A stretch of 64,000 nt of DNA from Megaleporinus macrocephalus. Lineage: Eukaryota > Chordata > Actinopteri > Characiformes > Anostomidae. A program made the translations under genes and the position numbers. Positions 1 to 10,228 of this stretch are shown here, piece after piece (the first letter of the stretch is position 1; each line of letters begins with the position of its first letter). The DNA lies in assembly GCA_021613375.1 (NCBI GenBank), contig CM038720.1:10221462-10285461 (forward strand), written 5' to 3'. Under the pieces are notes generated by a model that saw nothing but the letters and a program-made list of their open reading frames with translations, made no database searches and was not told the origin of the DNA.

Positions 1-754
1 AATAAAAAAGTAGCTGTTAAAATTAAATATAGGTTAGTTAGGCTAGATAATAGATTAGTTAGGTTTAGTTAATACACGGGATTATGTGTCAGGAGGTGTC
101 TTTTCTCGCAGTGGAAGGATGGACAGAAACACCTGTGGAAGTCTCTTCTCTCTCAATGATGAACGATTGAAGTGCTCCTCATCTAAAGAGGGGGTTTTGG
201 TGGTATTCCAGGTCCTGCAGGATCCTATTTTCTCTTTTTTTTGTTATTATTGTTTTGGAATTTTGATTTTGACTTTCCTCTTGCAATTTTAAAACAACTG
301 TCCTAGAAATATTTCCTGATGAAATGAATGAACTGTACCTAATAGTCATTTATATTTCAGACTTTGATTTGTGGAATTCATCAACTGTCTACTGATTTCT
401 ATTATAAGCAATTTTTAAGTCATTCAGATGTGAAATTCATTATTTTAGATCAAGAGTCAAAATTGTGTACAGTGGTGAAAAAAGTTAAAACTACCTCTAA
501 ACTACCTCCTACATAGAAAGTTATTATGTGAAATGGTTATTAATATGCTGCCTTAGGTCTGAGCCAGTATTTCTTTAAAGCCTGTCATGGTGGAGAGGCA
601 CGTGCAGGGTGTTCTAAGGCAAAATAGTTCCCAGAAAGCTTATTAGACCAAATATTTATACAATTTTATCACCATGAACACTTCATATATAGGGTAGGCC
701 ATCATGCAGCTCCAAGACATGCTCGTTTATTAAAAAACAGCTCATACAGCTCAT
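1..754. other. A+T-rich non-coding stretch
   Basis: No open frame with coding character. The left 70 bases carry short TTAGTTAGG-like repeats. Bases 90-230 are more balanced in composition but show no splice-bounded frame. The only recognisable structure is the possible dispersed repeat at 430-650. Confidence 0.5.
430..650 (+). repeat. Dispersed repeat fragment, unclassified
   Basis: The right part (about 585-625) contains CATGGTGGAGAGGCACGTGC followed by GGGTGTTCTAAG. This closely matches 8707-8745. The left part resembles the start of the same segment more weakly. I cannot assign a class. Confidence 0.35.
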
Positions 755-835
755 GGGAAACAGCAAGAAGGCATACACTAAACATAAAGAATTAAATAAA
801 AAATACACAAATATAAACAAATTATAACATTAAAA

Positions 836-1366
836 ATTAAAAGCAGATCTGAAGAGGTGGGTTTTGAGAAGTGACTTAAAACTGAACAGATCTGAACAGT
901 CTCTCAGGGATTTTGGAATATCGTTACTAAGGGGGAGGGCAGCTATGAAGAAGGCTCTATTGCCCCAGGTCCAGTGCTTAGTCCTAATAGGAATGGACAG
1001 AAGATTGGCCTCAGAAGAGTGAAGGCTACGAGCAGGACTGTGATGATGGAGCAGGTCAGTGAGGTAGGACGGGGCCTGATTATGGAGAGCTTTATGAGTG
1101 AATAGAAGAATTTTGTATTGAATGCGTTGGGGAACAGGAAGTCAATGGAGTTTTTGAAGAACAGGTGTCATATGATCATGTAAGTGAGTGTGAGCGAGGA
1201 GATGTGCAGCTGAGTTCTGAATATATTGAAGTTTATTTAGGATTTTGTTAGATGTACCATAGGGAACGCTATTGCAGTAGTCAATTTTGGATGGAATGAA
1301 AGTATGGATCAAAGTTTCGACAGCAGTAAAGGAGAGTAATGGAAATGCTCCAAAGTAGCAAGTCAA
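836..1366 (-). mobile_element. LINE (L2/CR1-like) reverse transcriptase C-terminal relic
   Basis: Read on the minus strand, 1366 down to 1142 encodes the stretch after the RT core, with DYCNS, YG, LNKLQYIQNSAA and TPVLQKLH. These are typical of L2-type LINE proteins. In the same frame the coding sense continues from 1141 to about 840 (QRIQYKILLFTHKALH ... SLLKTHLFRSA) without a further stop. The usual Trp of the HWLPV motif is a TGA stop, so the protein is broken by one substitution in about 175 codons. The rest of the LINE is missing upstream. This is a 5'-truncated insertion and is otherwise well preserved. Confidence 0.85.
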
Positions 1367-1503
1367 GAGTCAAGAGGCTTTTATTGTCGTTCCATCTACG
1401 TACAAGTAGACAGTGGAGTGAAATTTAATTCCTCCAGGAACAACACGGTGCAACATAGAACAAAGAGCAAACGTGCAGACAAAAGTTTTAACAATAATAA
1501 GAA
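1367..1503 (-). mobile_element. Probable LINE-derived 3' tail
   Basis: The stretch begins with CAAGTCAAGAGTCAAGAGG, followed by a TTTATTGTCGTTCC-type segment and one resembling AGTGGAGTGAAATT. Read antisense, such sequence with a TTGACT-like tail is common at fish LINE 3' ends. The class is inferred, not proven. Confidence 0.4.
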
Positions 1504-2035
1504 GGAATAAAAGTGGGGGAGAGTGGGAAACATACAGCAGGAAGACATACACTAAACATAAAGTAAAAAATAAATAAATACATAAATAAAAAGTTCAAAT
1601 ATAAACAAATTATAACATTACAAATGAAATAATAATTAAATTAAAAATAATTAACAGACAATAGACACAGTAAACAGACAGGACAGTGCAGCAACGACAC
1701 AGCAAAAAAACTCAGGTTCCATTTACTTACATTAATAATAAATAATAATACATTTTATTTATATAGTGCTTTTCAATAAACTCAAACAAATCACAAACAA
1801 AGCAATATAAGATACAATCATTTCATAAAATATATGGTAAACGTATGAAGGAATATAAGGGGGAGGGGTGGGAAACATACAGCAGGAAGACATGCACTAA
1901 ACATAAAGTAAAAAAATAAAAAATAAATAAAAATTCCAATATAAACAAATTATAACATTACAAATTAAATAATAATTAAATTAAAAATACATTAAATAAA
2001 TTATTTAACAGACAATAGACACAGTAAACAGACAG
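1504..2035 (+). repeat. AT-rich direct duplication, about 180 bp per copy
   Basis: Bases 1504-1682 and 1851-2033 are near-identical. Both run from GGAATAWAAG through GGGAAACATACAGCAGGAAG and CACTAAACATAAAG to ACACAGTAAACAGACAG. A third partial copy is at about 757-838, ending at the left edge of the LINE relic. The block between the two main copies holds a separate LINE-like tail. Confidence 0.75.
1738..1800 (-). mobile_element. LINE 3' end fragment
   Basis: TTTATTTATATAGTGCTTTTC reads antisense as GAAAAGCACTATATAAATAAA, a typical 3' terminus of fish L2/CR1-type elements. An AAT-rich microsatellite tail lies to its left. Only about 60 bases are recognisable. Confidence 0.45.
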
Positions 2036-2131
2036 TTAACAGCATGAGGATGAGGTAGTGATGAGGTAGCATGAGGTAGTGAATATAGTGCACAGAGATT
2101 TAACATACTGTGATCTGTGAGTTTATGGAGT

Positions 2132-2180
2132 TTATGCATGAAAAAACTTCTGGTTCCATTGACTTCCATTGAAAGTAATG
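2132..2180 (-). mobile_element. MITE family A, short fragment
   Basis: Contains TTCTGGTTCCATTGACTTCC followed by ATTGAAAGTAA, the inner part of family A in reverse orientation. It lies just left of a second copy in the opposite orientation. Confidence 0.55.
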
Positions 2181-2197
2181 CTAATTTGGTGATACAT

Positions 2198-2201
<4 letters not shown>

Positions 2202-2229
<28 letters not shown>
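2202..2229. repeat. (TA)n microsatellite
   Basis: About 14 TA dinucleotides directly abut the left end of a family A MITE. Confidence 0.9.
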
Positions 2230-2232
<3 letters not shown>

Positions 2233-2440
2233 CACTGTCTAAAGAAGCAAGTATCTCTAAAATTGCAACGTCACAGGAGAAGCCAAAAACTGTCTTTACT
2301 TTCAATGTAAGTTTATGGAACCAGAATCATTTCCAAGCTAGTTTGGAGCATTTCTATTGGTCCATTCATGAAATTTTCCCACAATGTAAACAACAGCTGT
2401 GGTGTTTAAAATATGTAGAAAAATAAAAATAGACAAAAAT
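2229..2440 (+). mobile_element. MITE family A copy
   Basis: Has the family order: CACTGTCTAAAGAAGCAAGT at the left end, CACAGGAGAAGCCAAAAAC, a GGAACCAGAATCATTTCC segment, then TTTGGAGCATTTCTATTGG and TCCATTCATGAAATTTTC. The right end is eroded and passes into CA and TA microsatellites. It encodes no protein. Confidence 0.8.
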
Positions 2441-2460
2441 GATGTAGAAGTTTGACAGCA

Positions 2461-2461
<1 letters not shown>

Positions 2462-2545
<84 letters not shown>
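2462..2545. repeat. (CA)n/(TA)n compound microsatellite
   Basis: About 32 bases of CA repeats are followed by about 50 bases of TA with one AAA interruption. It sits where the right end of the MITE is expected. Confidence 0.95.
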
Positions 2546-2548
<3 letters not shown>

Positions 2549-2839
2549 GATAGAAAATAGATAGTAAATATAAAGCTATATTTGTGTTGGTTCCTATCAC
2601 CACCACTGTTAACAAATCTGAGCGAGTGAGTTTCTCAACAACCAGCTAAGCATTTTACATGAAACTTTGATTACTTACTTTACAGCTCAACGACTGACCT
2701 GTTCAGAAGTGTGAAGCTAATTCAGTGGATCTCTCTTATAAAGCCTGAAACCACCAGTTGGCTGCTGAGGGTGTGTTCTCGTGCATGTATCTCTCTGCTC
2801 TTTCTTCTTTCAGCCGATTTCAGCGTAAAGTGAATGACC

Positions 2840-3060
2840 TTTGTGAATTATTTAGTTTATTGACCTCTGCGGGGATTTAATATGAAGGTCGTTTCCTGCT
2901 GGCGGAGCGGGTGCCAGCGGGTCCTCAGGTGACACAGGCAAGGTCGCACGTCCCCCTTCTGGTTAATAATATATTTGTCACCCGCTGCGTATTAGGGTGG
3001 CGCGCCTCGCTTCCACTTGATTAGCGGCGACCAATAAGGCCTGCCAAAGATGATAAAGTA
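2840..3060. promoter_or_regulatory. Possible conserved regulatory island
   Basis: A GC-richer, repeat-free block in A+T-rich surroundings. It has CpGs, homeobox-like TTAATAA/TTAAT cores, CCAATAAGG and GATGATAAAG. No open frame with splice sites is visible. A regulatory role is inference from composition only. Confidence 0.25.
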
Positions 3061-3088
3061 GATGTTGGCTTAAGGAGATGTGTCAAAT

Positions 3089-3168
3089 GTCCCCCCACCA
3101 CCTCCCTCTTTCTCTCTCGCTCTCTCTCTCTCTCTCACTCGCTCCCTCTCTCTCACTCTATTCTTGTT
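3089..3168. repeat. CT-rich microsatellite
   Basis: A pyrimidine tract dominated by CT repeats with interruptions. The open frame rich in Ser/Leu over it is a product of the repeat. Confidence 0.8.
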
Positions 3169-3169
3169 T

Positions 3170-4124
3170 TATTGTTCAGAGATGAAGGTTAAAGTGTCTG
3201 CTGAACAAACACATCGGCGCCGGCCCCAGGAGCACCTCCGTTTGGAAGTGTCATGGGCACGCTTGCCCCACAGGGGTAAGAGCGGGGCTAATTCCTGACC
3301 AAGCTGTCACAGATAATCATCTACGAAAGCTATTGAGCCTTATTAACACCACCGTTTTGGAGCAAGGGGGTGCAGCGTCTTCGAAGAACCGCACGGAGGA
3401 CTAATGGATGTATGGGGGTGGGGGTGATAGTGGGGGCTAAAAGAGAAAACCTGAATTATGGTGGGTTAGCAAATATTTTGCAAGCTGGTATTGTAATTAG
3501 GTTGGGGCAGAGAGGGAGGATAAGGGGGTGGCGTAATAGGGGGCTTAAATCTTTAAGGCCATTTGGGAGCAAAGTGCTACATTATTGATTTCATTATATT
3601 AAACACACTGATAATGGAAAGTCTTTGTGGCGCAGGGGGCTGGTGGAGAAACCACACTGGCGGGGCGGGTCACATCCTGTTTGTCCTTCACTGATGGAGA
3701 TGATCTGCATTGGGGCAAGGCGATCTTTAACAGCCCACGTGGCACTAAGGATCAGGCTTACACTGAATCCCTGCTTTACTCTGAGTACTTTTACTGTAGC
3801 GGCCTTTAAAATAATTATAGTATTATAGAGTAAGAAGAAGTAAGTAGAGTAAGAAGACACAAGAAGCATAAAGCTCTGTTATTCAAGGTGGAGGCTGCTG
3901 TCCAGCAGTCCTGACCAGCTGGGATGGCAGGCAGGTCAGCAAATATGCCAACTTAAACTGGACTGTAGGCACTAAAGCAGTGTTTTAACCCACTAAACAT
4001 CTCCAAGAGTCCAGCAAAGAATGACCAAGCAACACCGGTACACATCAGTCCCAACCGGGTAGCAGGACGTCACAATAGTTAATGGATAAAATGCTGATCT
4101 CATAACAGGATCTTGAACATTAGC
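3170..4124. other. Non-coding stretch without recognised repeats
   Basis: Bases 3180-3300 and 3600-3780 are less A+T-rich and have short overlapping open frames on both strands. No convincing splice borders or protein motifs are seen. Confidence 0.4.
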
Positions 4125-4765
4125 TTACCTTTGCTAGCTAACAAGCTACAATGCAACATTTAATAGCTATTTAATAGCTTTATACTTTTATTCTAACAAA
4201 AAACAAAGATAAACATTAAAGGACGGTAAAAAAAGTACCTGTTTACATGGGATTAGTTAGCAAATTTAGTAGCTATACTCTAGTTTATCTTAGCTAAATT
4301 ACCTGGCTAACAGGGACCAGCAATAACACACAATTAAGTTCAATAACTAGCTTTCACATTGTCATTCAACAGCAGCAGAATCAAAAGAAAGTAGCAAAAT
4401 AATCCAATATATGTAGGATTAGTTAGCAAATGTAGTTAACTGAAGCTGAGTTAGCTAACAGGCACTCGCAAAAGTACACATACATTTAGCTTTTAAGTTA
4501 AATATCATACTGTTTTTCAACAACAACATAAAAAGAGGAAAGTAGTTAAATGGCAAGGTTTCTGTTTAGCTAGGATTCACTAAGCTAAAATAAGCTAGCC
4601 TAAGTTAGCTGACAGGCATTCGCAATAACCAGCTGTTAAGATTAAGAACTTGCTATGACACTGTCAAATGAATTATTTTAATAACAAAATAAGAATGAAA
4701 TATTAAAAGAGTTCAGGACCAGTTTAGCTAAGATTAGCCAGTATGCTAACTGCTTGTATGCTGTT
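4125..4765 (+). repeat. Decayed tandem array, about 150-bp unit
   Basis: Four or so diverged units share an ordered set of landmarks: TTAGCTAACAGG, a CACTCGCAA-like segment, TTTCACATTGTCATTCAACA, AAAAGAAAGTAG, then GGATTAGTTAGCAAAT. Unit starts fall near 4125, 4300, 4455 and 4605. It is too diverged for a simple repeat scan to join easily. Confidence 0.6.
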
Positions 4766-5275
4766 TCAGGGTGGCAGCTAAGTTGCCCCATTTCAGTATA
4801 ATCGTTTTAAAAATGAAAACGCTGAAAAGTAATGAAAGTAAAGGTTCACTTTTGTTCAAGAAATAAAATGTAAAGAATGTAAGTCATTAACACCTCTACT
4901 ACTAAAGTAGCACGACTACTAAAAATCAGTATAACTCACTACACAGCTGACAAAGACAAATGATAACAGATTGAGTTATAATGGAAAAGGGTAGTACTTT
5001 GGCTAACAGTCAGTCGAAACCTCAGTCAGTGACGTCCAGCGCTGCCATTTGATTTCAACATTACTATATCATCTTAAACAACAGGCCAGACCACTGTGAC
5101 CACTGTAAACCACAAATGGTCAGGGCTTGAAAATGCTAATCATCACACAAGCTAATGTAAGTGGCCTAGTTACTGTTGTGTGTGGTGAAGTTTACTCTGT
5201 ACAACTATTAATATCACCAAAATAGCCTGAATCTACAATAAGATTTTCTAACAGAAATAAATACAGTATATTGTT
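4766..5275. other. A+T-rich non-coding stretch
   Basis: No gene, splice-bounded frame or clear repeat was seen. Confidence 0.5.
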
Positions 5276-5350
5276 ACTGGAATAAATTTTCTTTTTAACT
5301 TACACTGAAAGTTAAAAAGTTTTTGTCCTCTTCTGTAAAGTTTTGAAATA
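5276..5350 (-). mobile_element. MITE family A fragment
   Basis: AACTTACACTGAAAGTTAAA and TTTTTGTCCTCTTCTGTAAAG match the inner part of family A in reverse orientation. No ends are preserved. Confidence 0.55.
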
Positions 5351-6185
5351 CACTATTCTCTCTTTCATTGTGACATCCTTCTCAGTTCATATCATTTCAC
5401 AAGAAGGCAGCAGTCAGTCTATTGTTAACCTGGCTTTCTAGCTCTGGTAGCTAAAGACAGTAAACATGATTTTTGTTAGTAAGACATTTCTGTTTAGGTT
5501 TAAACTTTTGATTAATGTTTAAACTGTATCAGCCCTGACAGCATGAGAACAGCGGCCCACTGTTGGCCCAATGGCCCAGTCTGCGGTGTGCTGACCTTAT
5601 CAAGCCTGTGGACCAGTATGCTTGCTATCTGGGCAGTTCTAACTTTTGAGTCAAAGACATTTGATACCGACGCCAGTCAGCATCAAAGCCGATGTCTTAA
5701 ATACACACATACTGGATATGAATTATGTTTAAGGATAAGCACTGGTGTATGTGTGTTGGTGGGAAATATCCTATTAAAAATCAACACAGCCAATCAGAGG
5801 GCATTATTTAGGGCCTGGTAATGTCGCCGATACAGCCGTCCAGCCTGTAGTTTGCCTAATTAGCCTTTGAGTAATAAGACTAATGTAGCTAACAAGTTGA
5901 CTTTCTTACGTAGTTTGGACACTGAGATATTGTAATCTATAATGTTTTTATGGATAGTAAACTTATTTAAAGTCCAAATTGTGTTTCAGCACATTCCCAG
6001 TGGAGTGGTTGATGCTGATGTAGAAAAAAGAAAACGTTTCTCTACAATTAACAATTTCACGTCATCTACTCTCAATGCAGGAACGTTGAAAAATTGGTGG
6101 ACATGGTTCTCTTAACTACAATAGCTTCCAGGCTAATCCAACACAGCTTGTATAGCAGCACTCAAACTGTACAGACATTAACAAC
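5351..6185. other. Non-coding stretch
   Basis: An open frame of 92 codons at 5543-5821 lacks any recognisable motif. Bases 5560-5640 share short matches with 13200-13270 (CTTATCA..., TGCTTGCTATCT), so part may be an old dispersed repeat. Confidence 0.4.
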
Positions 6186-6798
6186 CATGTCGTCGCTGTC
6201 AAAGTAGTATCTTTACAGGAGGGGCCAAAAATTTTCTTAGCTTTCATAGCAAGTTAATATTAAGAGCTTTTATTTGAAGTGATTTTGAAGCATTTCTTTT
6301 GGCCCATTCATTATGAAACCGTCAGGCGGGGAGCGAGGAGCAGAGGTGGACGAAGACAGGACGGATGGGCGGACGCAAGTTTAACCAAAAGTACTTTTAA
6401 AAAGTAGATACAAACAAACAACAACAAAGGAACCACGGAAATCACAGAGATACTGAAAATGGCCAACAAACACAGGGTTTAAAGAACACAGGATAATGAG
6501 AGGGAACGGGTAACAGCTGGAAACAATAGGCAGAGCCACAGATGGGAACCAGGTGAAGGGCGGAGACACAGAGCACATGACAAAACAAACAGAACCACAT
6601 GGCTGACACATGACAAAAACATTAGCACATGGCTACGACAGGGGACGAAAACAGGGCTGGACAGAAAGAACAGGACAGGACATGATAGACACATTTACTG
6701 GATATGAAGAACAGCAGTCGTGTTTTAATAATATAGAAAAATTTAAATCAACAAACATGGAGACATGTTTTTCTTTGCACAGCGATGATCTGTAAGAT
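6186..6798 (+). mobile_element. MITE family A copy, interrupted
   Basis: The left half (6189-6318) runs from TCGCTGTCAAAGTAGTATC to TTTTGGCCCATTCATTATG. The right half (about 6690-6798) runs from TACTGGATATGAAGAACAGC to TTTTCTTTGCACAGCGATGA. Put together they match uninterrupted copies such as 56482-56725, so the intervening 370 bases were inserted later. Confidence 0.75.
6319..6690 (-). mobile_element. Probable solo LTR nested in a MITE
   Basis: The 370-base insertion reads antisense as a CTGT-rich, C/T-biased sequence. It starts near TGTCTATCATG and ends near CCCGCCTGACGG, with a CTTTAAACCCTG promoter-like box. This resembles fish gypsy-type LTRs. No internal retroviral genes are present and I could not define a clean target-site duplication. 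The class is therefore inferred, and the bases at the junctions are uncertain. Confidence 0.5.
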
Positions 6799-6949
6799 TT
6801 AAAGTCCCTATCTATGGAGCTGCAGCACCTCCTGTGAGCCTCTGTGTGAGGTTTCCTATTTGTCTATGGGTATGCGAGTCAGGCATACATTTTACTCTTT
6901 CTGAGGTAGTGACTGCCCTTCTGTTTGTTGAACGCTGTTGAAGGACTGA

Positions 6950-7458
6950 CCATCAGGGCCTCCTCCCCACCCATCACCAGCCAGCTCTCCTGTCCATTTA
7001 TGTCAACTGCTACACCCTCAGTTACATCACTGTACCATCCAGATGCACCAGCTCTGAGATATGATGGGACTGTTTCAGCTCACGCCCACTTTACATAAAG
7101 ACTCAGTCAGAGACTGCCTCAGTTAGAGACTGCCTCAGTCAGAGACTGCCTCTACCTGTGCAGCTTCTAAAGCTTTGCTATCCAGATTTCAAACAGAGAC
7201 TCTTTTCTTTGGTATTTAGTTTAATAAACTGTAAATACTGTTGGACCAGAGGAGGATGGGTCTCCTCTTGTGAGTCTGGTTCCTCCCAAGGTTTCTCCTC
7301 CAGTTGAGGGAGGTGTTCTTGCCACTGTTGCCTCTGGCTTTCTCACTGGGGGGTGTATATGTTGTAACTGTCTGTTTTCAAAACTCTGTAAAGCTGCTTT
7401 GAGACAACATCATTGTAAAAAGTGCTACACAAATAAACTTGACTTGACTTGACTTGAC
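6950..7458 (+). mobile_element. LINE (L2-like) 3' UTR and tail
   Basis: Contains GAGGATGGGTCTCCTCTTGT, GGTTCCTCCCAAGG, TTGCCACTGTTGCCTCTGGC, AAAGCTGCTTTGAGACAAC and GTGCTACACAAATAAACTTG, and ends in TTGACTTGAC repeats. This is a characteristic 3' end of fish L2-type LINEs. Bases 7085-7150 include three imperfect copies of CAGTYAGAGACTGCCTC. The left boundary is uncertain. An antisense relative lies at 21713-22050. Confidence 0.75.
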
Positions 7459-7689
7459 ACGTTCATTGGAATATTAAGATCCTGATGAAAGTTTTATTAT
7501 ATTTCTATTTAGTTTTGTCCATTGAAGCTTTGCTGGATGTTTAACCCAAGTTTAGTATAATGCATAGTATAAACCACCTCTATTTTATATCTCCATGTTA
7601 TAATCTGTTCCCATGAGCTTTGAAAAATTGATAGTATATTAAATTAATATCTTATTTCTCATTTGCTGCTATGTTTTCCTCTTTCTTCT

Positions 7690-8060
7690 TCACTTTGTTC
7701 TTCACCGGTAGGTACAAGTGAACGACGGGTATGTTCGAGGCAATAGTTAATAGGTTTTAGCCAAACTATTGCTTTCAGAGAGCAAAAAGTAGACGTTGAA
7801 GAGGAACTAAAAATACAGCAAATCAATCTGAATGTAATTCCAGACGGCCACCTCTGGGCCGAGACGGAGAGAAACCGCAATATGTTGCGTCCGCAGGTTG
7901 TCTTTTCTCTGCGAGGCTCTTAAAGAGCATCGGATTAAACTCTCGCACGCGGCAAACGAACAAATCAGCCTTTACCGTGCAACAGCAAAACATCAAAGAG
8001 ATTAAATATGGATTTTCACTGGAAATGTTTGTGATATAAAGCAGGTGACGTCAGGCTCGA
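7690..8060. promoter_or_regulatory. Possible conserved regulatory island
   Basis: Repeat-free block with scattered CpGs and short motifs such as TTAATAGG and GATTAAATATGG. It could be a conserved non-coding element, but only composition supports this. Confidence 0.2.
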
Positions 8061-8159
8061 CCTTGCAGACGGCTTGCAGCTGAGGAGGAGAGCGCTCTCA
8101 GGGTCACGACTTGTTTTGTCTTTCCCATGTCATTTTCTCACATGAGACGGGAGGGGGTT

Positions 8160-8230
8160 GTGTATGTGTTGGGGTGGGGTGGGGGGGGGCGGTGTGGGCT
8201 TTGACACACAAACACACACACACACACACG
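8160..8230. repeat. G-rich tract and (CA)n
   Basis: A TGGGGTGGGGTGGGGGGGGG run is followed by about 13 CA units. It is a local low-complexity region. Confidence 0.8.
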
Positions 8231-8504
8231 TCTCTGAGCTGTAGATTCTCTTCCGGCAGACTTCACAGTGCTGCAGTACGTGGATCTCCTTGGGGGAGAT
8301 TGATCCAGTCTCAGTGAAGCCTGAAAGGAAAAGGTCAGGAGCCCCGTGGAGGGACTGTCACTGAGCGCTGGACCGACTCTCCACTCACTGACCGTCTGCC
8401 ATCTCTGAACTGGGTGACAGATAGATACTTCACTTTATTTAACTGTGAGCCAGCGCCTCTCTTAGCCCCACACAGTAACCGAGCACAGACTTCATTCACT
8501 TAAA

Positions 8505-8760
8505 AGAGAATTCCATCGATTTTCCAAATTGTCTGCATAATGAAAAGATGTAAACAGAGTCTTTCAGGGTGGTTTGAGGTGAAATGCTCAGTTTCAGAGA
8601 GCCAGATTTGTAAACAGTGGCGGCGGTGATGGGAATGAGATGTCACAGAAAGTAAACGAAGTGCTGATGAATTTGCGGACTTCATGATGGTTTTGAGAGG
8701 CCATTCATGGTGGAGGGGCACATGCAGGGCTTTCTAAGAAATGGGTCTTTCTAAGAAATG
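8505..8760 (+). repeat. Dispersed repeat, unclassified
   Basis: Shares the CATGGTGGAGGGGCACATGC segment with 580-625. Its first half (TTGTCTGCATAATG..., GGTGAAATGCTCAGTTT) resembles 49685-49775. The three sites appear to be pieces of one family whose ends I cannot define. Confidence 0.45.
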
Positions 8761-8807
8761 TCAACATTAAAGCAGACTTATAATGCTTTTCTGTTTGTTT
8801 CTCTTTA

Positions 8808-9694
8808 CAGTTTTTTCCAATTGCTAAAACACACAAAACCACACGCCCAAACTGCAAAATACCTCATATATCCTGCAAAATGAAGCCCTGCAACCAAAAC
8901 TACATACAGCATCATTAAAATCAAACTATTGCACCAACTGGCACACACTTCATTCATACTACCAGATTTTTGTCTAACCAACTACACACTGTTGGTCGTA
9001 ATTAAAAGCCCTCTCATCTTTAGAAAGCTCTGCTATAATACTAAAATAATCCAGACTGATCACATTCACAGAAATATTTGCAGATACACACACACACTGT
9101 TATTTTTTGTATTTTTCACCAAACAAGTCAGTGCAACATATGCACAGCAGATATGTTTACATTGGAGTGAACAATAATATGCTCTCAAAAAACAGCAAAC
9201 TAAAAAAGAAAACTACAGATAAAACGTGCAGAAAAAAATATATTAGTTTACAATTTCAGCTTTCTGTATCCTGGTGAGCATTGTTAGCGCATGGTTGATG
9301 AAATGATCAACTAAGGTTGCTCTGATTTCAATTGACAGTTGTTGACTTCTTTGGCCATGAACTCCTCTACCAGCTCTAGCCCTACCTCTCACTCTTCCTA
9401 CCACTTTTTTTATAGAGCTTACTTTCTGATTGAAGTGCTAACAATTAACCGTTCAGGTGTTCGAGGCCTGGTGGCACATATATTTGCCAATTAGCTCATA
9501 TAGTATCATTTTGAATGGCAGTGTTGTGATATGGCAAACATGTGACTCTTAAAAAGAGCCATTTTAAATTACAAAATGTGTGTAAAGCAGAAAACGAGTT
9601 TAGAGTTTTGGAGACTTGAGAAGAGGTTTTGCTCTTTGTGTGTTAAAATAATCTATGCATGTTATTTAAGTGTGTTAGCAACTGGAAAAAACTG
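8808..9694 (-). mobile_element. Tc1/mariner element with both ends, internally deleted
   Basis: Ends are inverted repeats of about 27 bases: CAGTTTTTTCCAATTGCTAA at the left, and a right end reading antisense CAGTTTTTTCCAGTTGCTAA. The left end is preceded by TA, as expected for Tc1/mariner insertion. The right flank is TG, probably a mutated TA. At 9255-9400 the minus strand encodes an Arg-rich stretch followed by IEIRATLVDHFINHALTM. This matches the N-terminal DNA-binding part of a Tc1-type transposase. The catalytic DDE domain is absent, so this is a non-autonomous relic. Confidence 0.75.
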
Positions 9695-10228
9695 TGGTGT
9701 GTTCTGTGTATGTACATGGTATGCAAAGTTACTGGCAAGCTTGGCACGCACTAAAACAACACTAAAAGAAATAAAAGTGAGAGAGAACACAACATTAAAA
9801 AGCTTACTGCTCAAAAATGTTCGGCTCCAGTCTGGGTTTACCAGCTCAGTCTACCAGACTTTCAGGATCGGACTCTGGCTCAAACTGATACAGCAGAACC
9901 GACATCAGTGTAAGAACGGACGCAGCAGTTTGATGGCGGAGTTTGTAGCAGGATGCCACTCTGGTTGTTTGCCAATGAGAGCACACTGAGTTAATTGGGA
10001 GGTGGGGCTTAAAGACATGGGAACTCTAACAGAGTGTTTTAGACAGAGAGTAACTACAGATGTACAGTATGAAAAATATACTGTGTTTCTTCTTGTAGAC
10101 CCCAATATTATATTAATATTGAAATATACACTAAAAATACACTGAAAAACATGCATAGTAGGTCCCTTTGGAAAACTCCAAAACATGTGTAGGTTCACTG
10201 CTGGCTTTTTTGGTAACCACCAACAAAA
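9695..10228. other. Non-coding stretch left of the minisatellite
   Basis: An open frame of 137 codons (9576-9989) starts inside the Tc1 element and has no recognisable motif, so it is not called a gene. Bases 9980-10120 look like an old dispersed repeat, but I cannot name it. Confidence 0.4.

Larger units (their letters stand above)
7459..8500. other. Low-copy non-coding stretch
   Basis: No gene recognised. It contains the possible regulatory island at 7690-8060 and a G-rich/CA-rich tract at 8160-8230. Confidence 0.4.

Noticed and set aside
5543..5821. Open frame of 92 codons as a gene
   Set aside because: No motif or splice support, and part matches another site in the window, suggesting an old repeat.
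9576..9989. Open frame of 137 codons as a small gene
   Set aside because: Its first third is the right end of a Tc1-type transposon. The rest has no motif or splice context.
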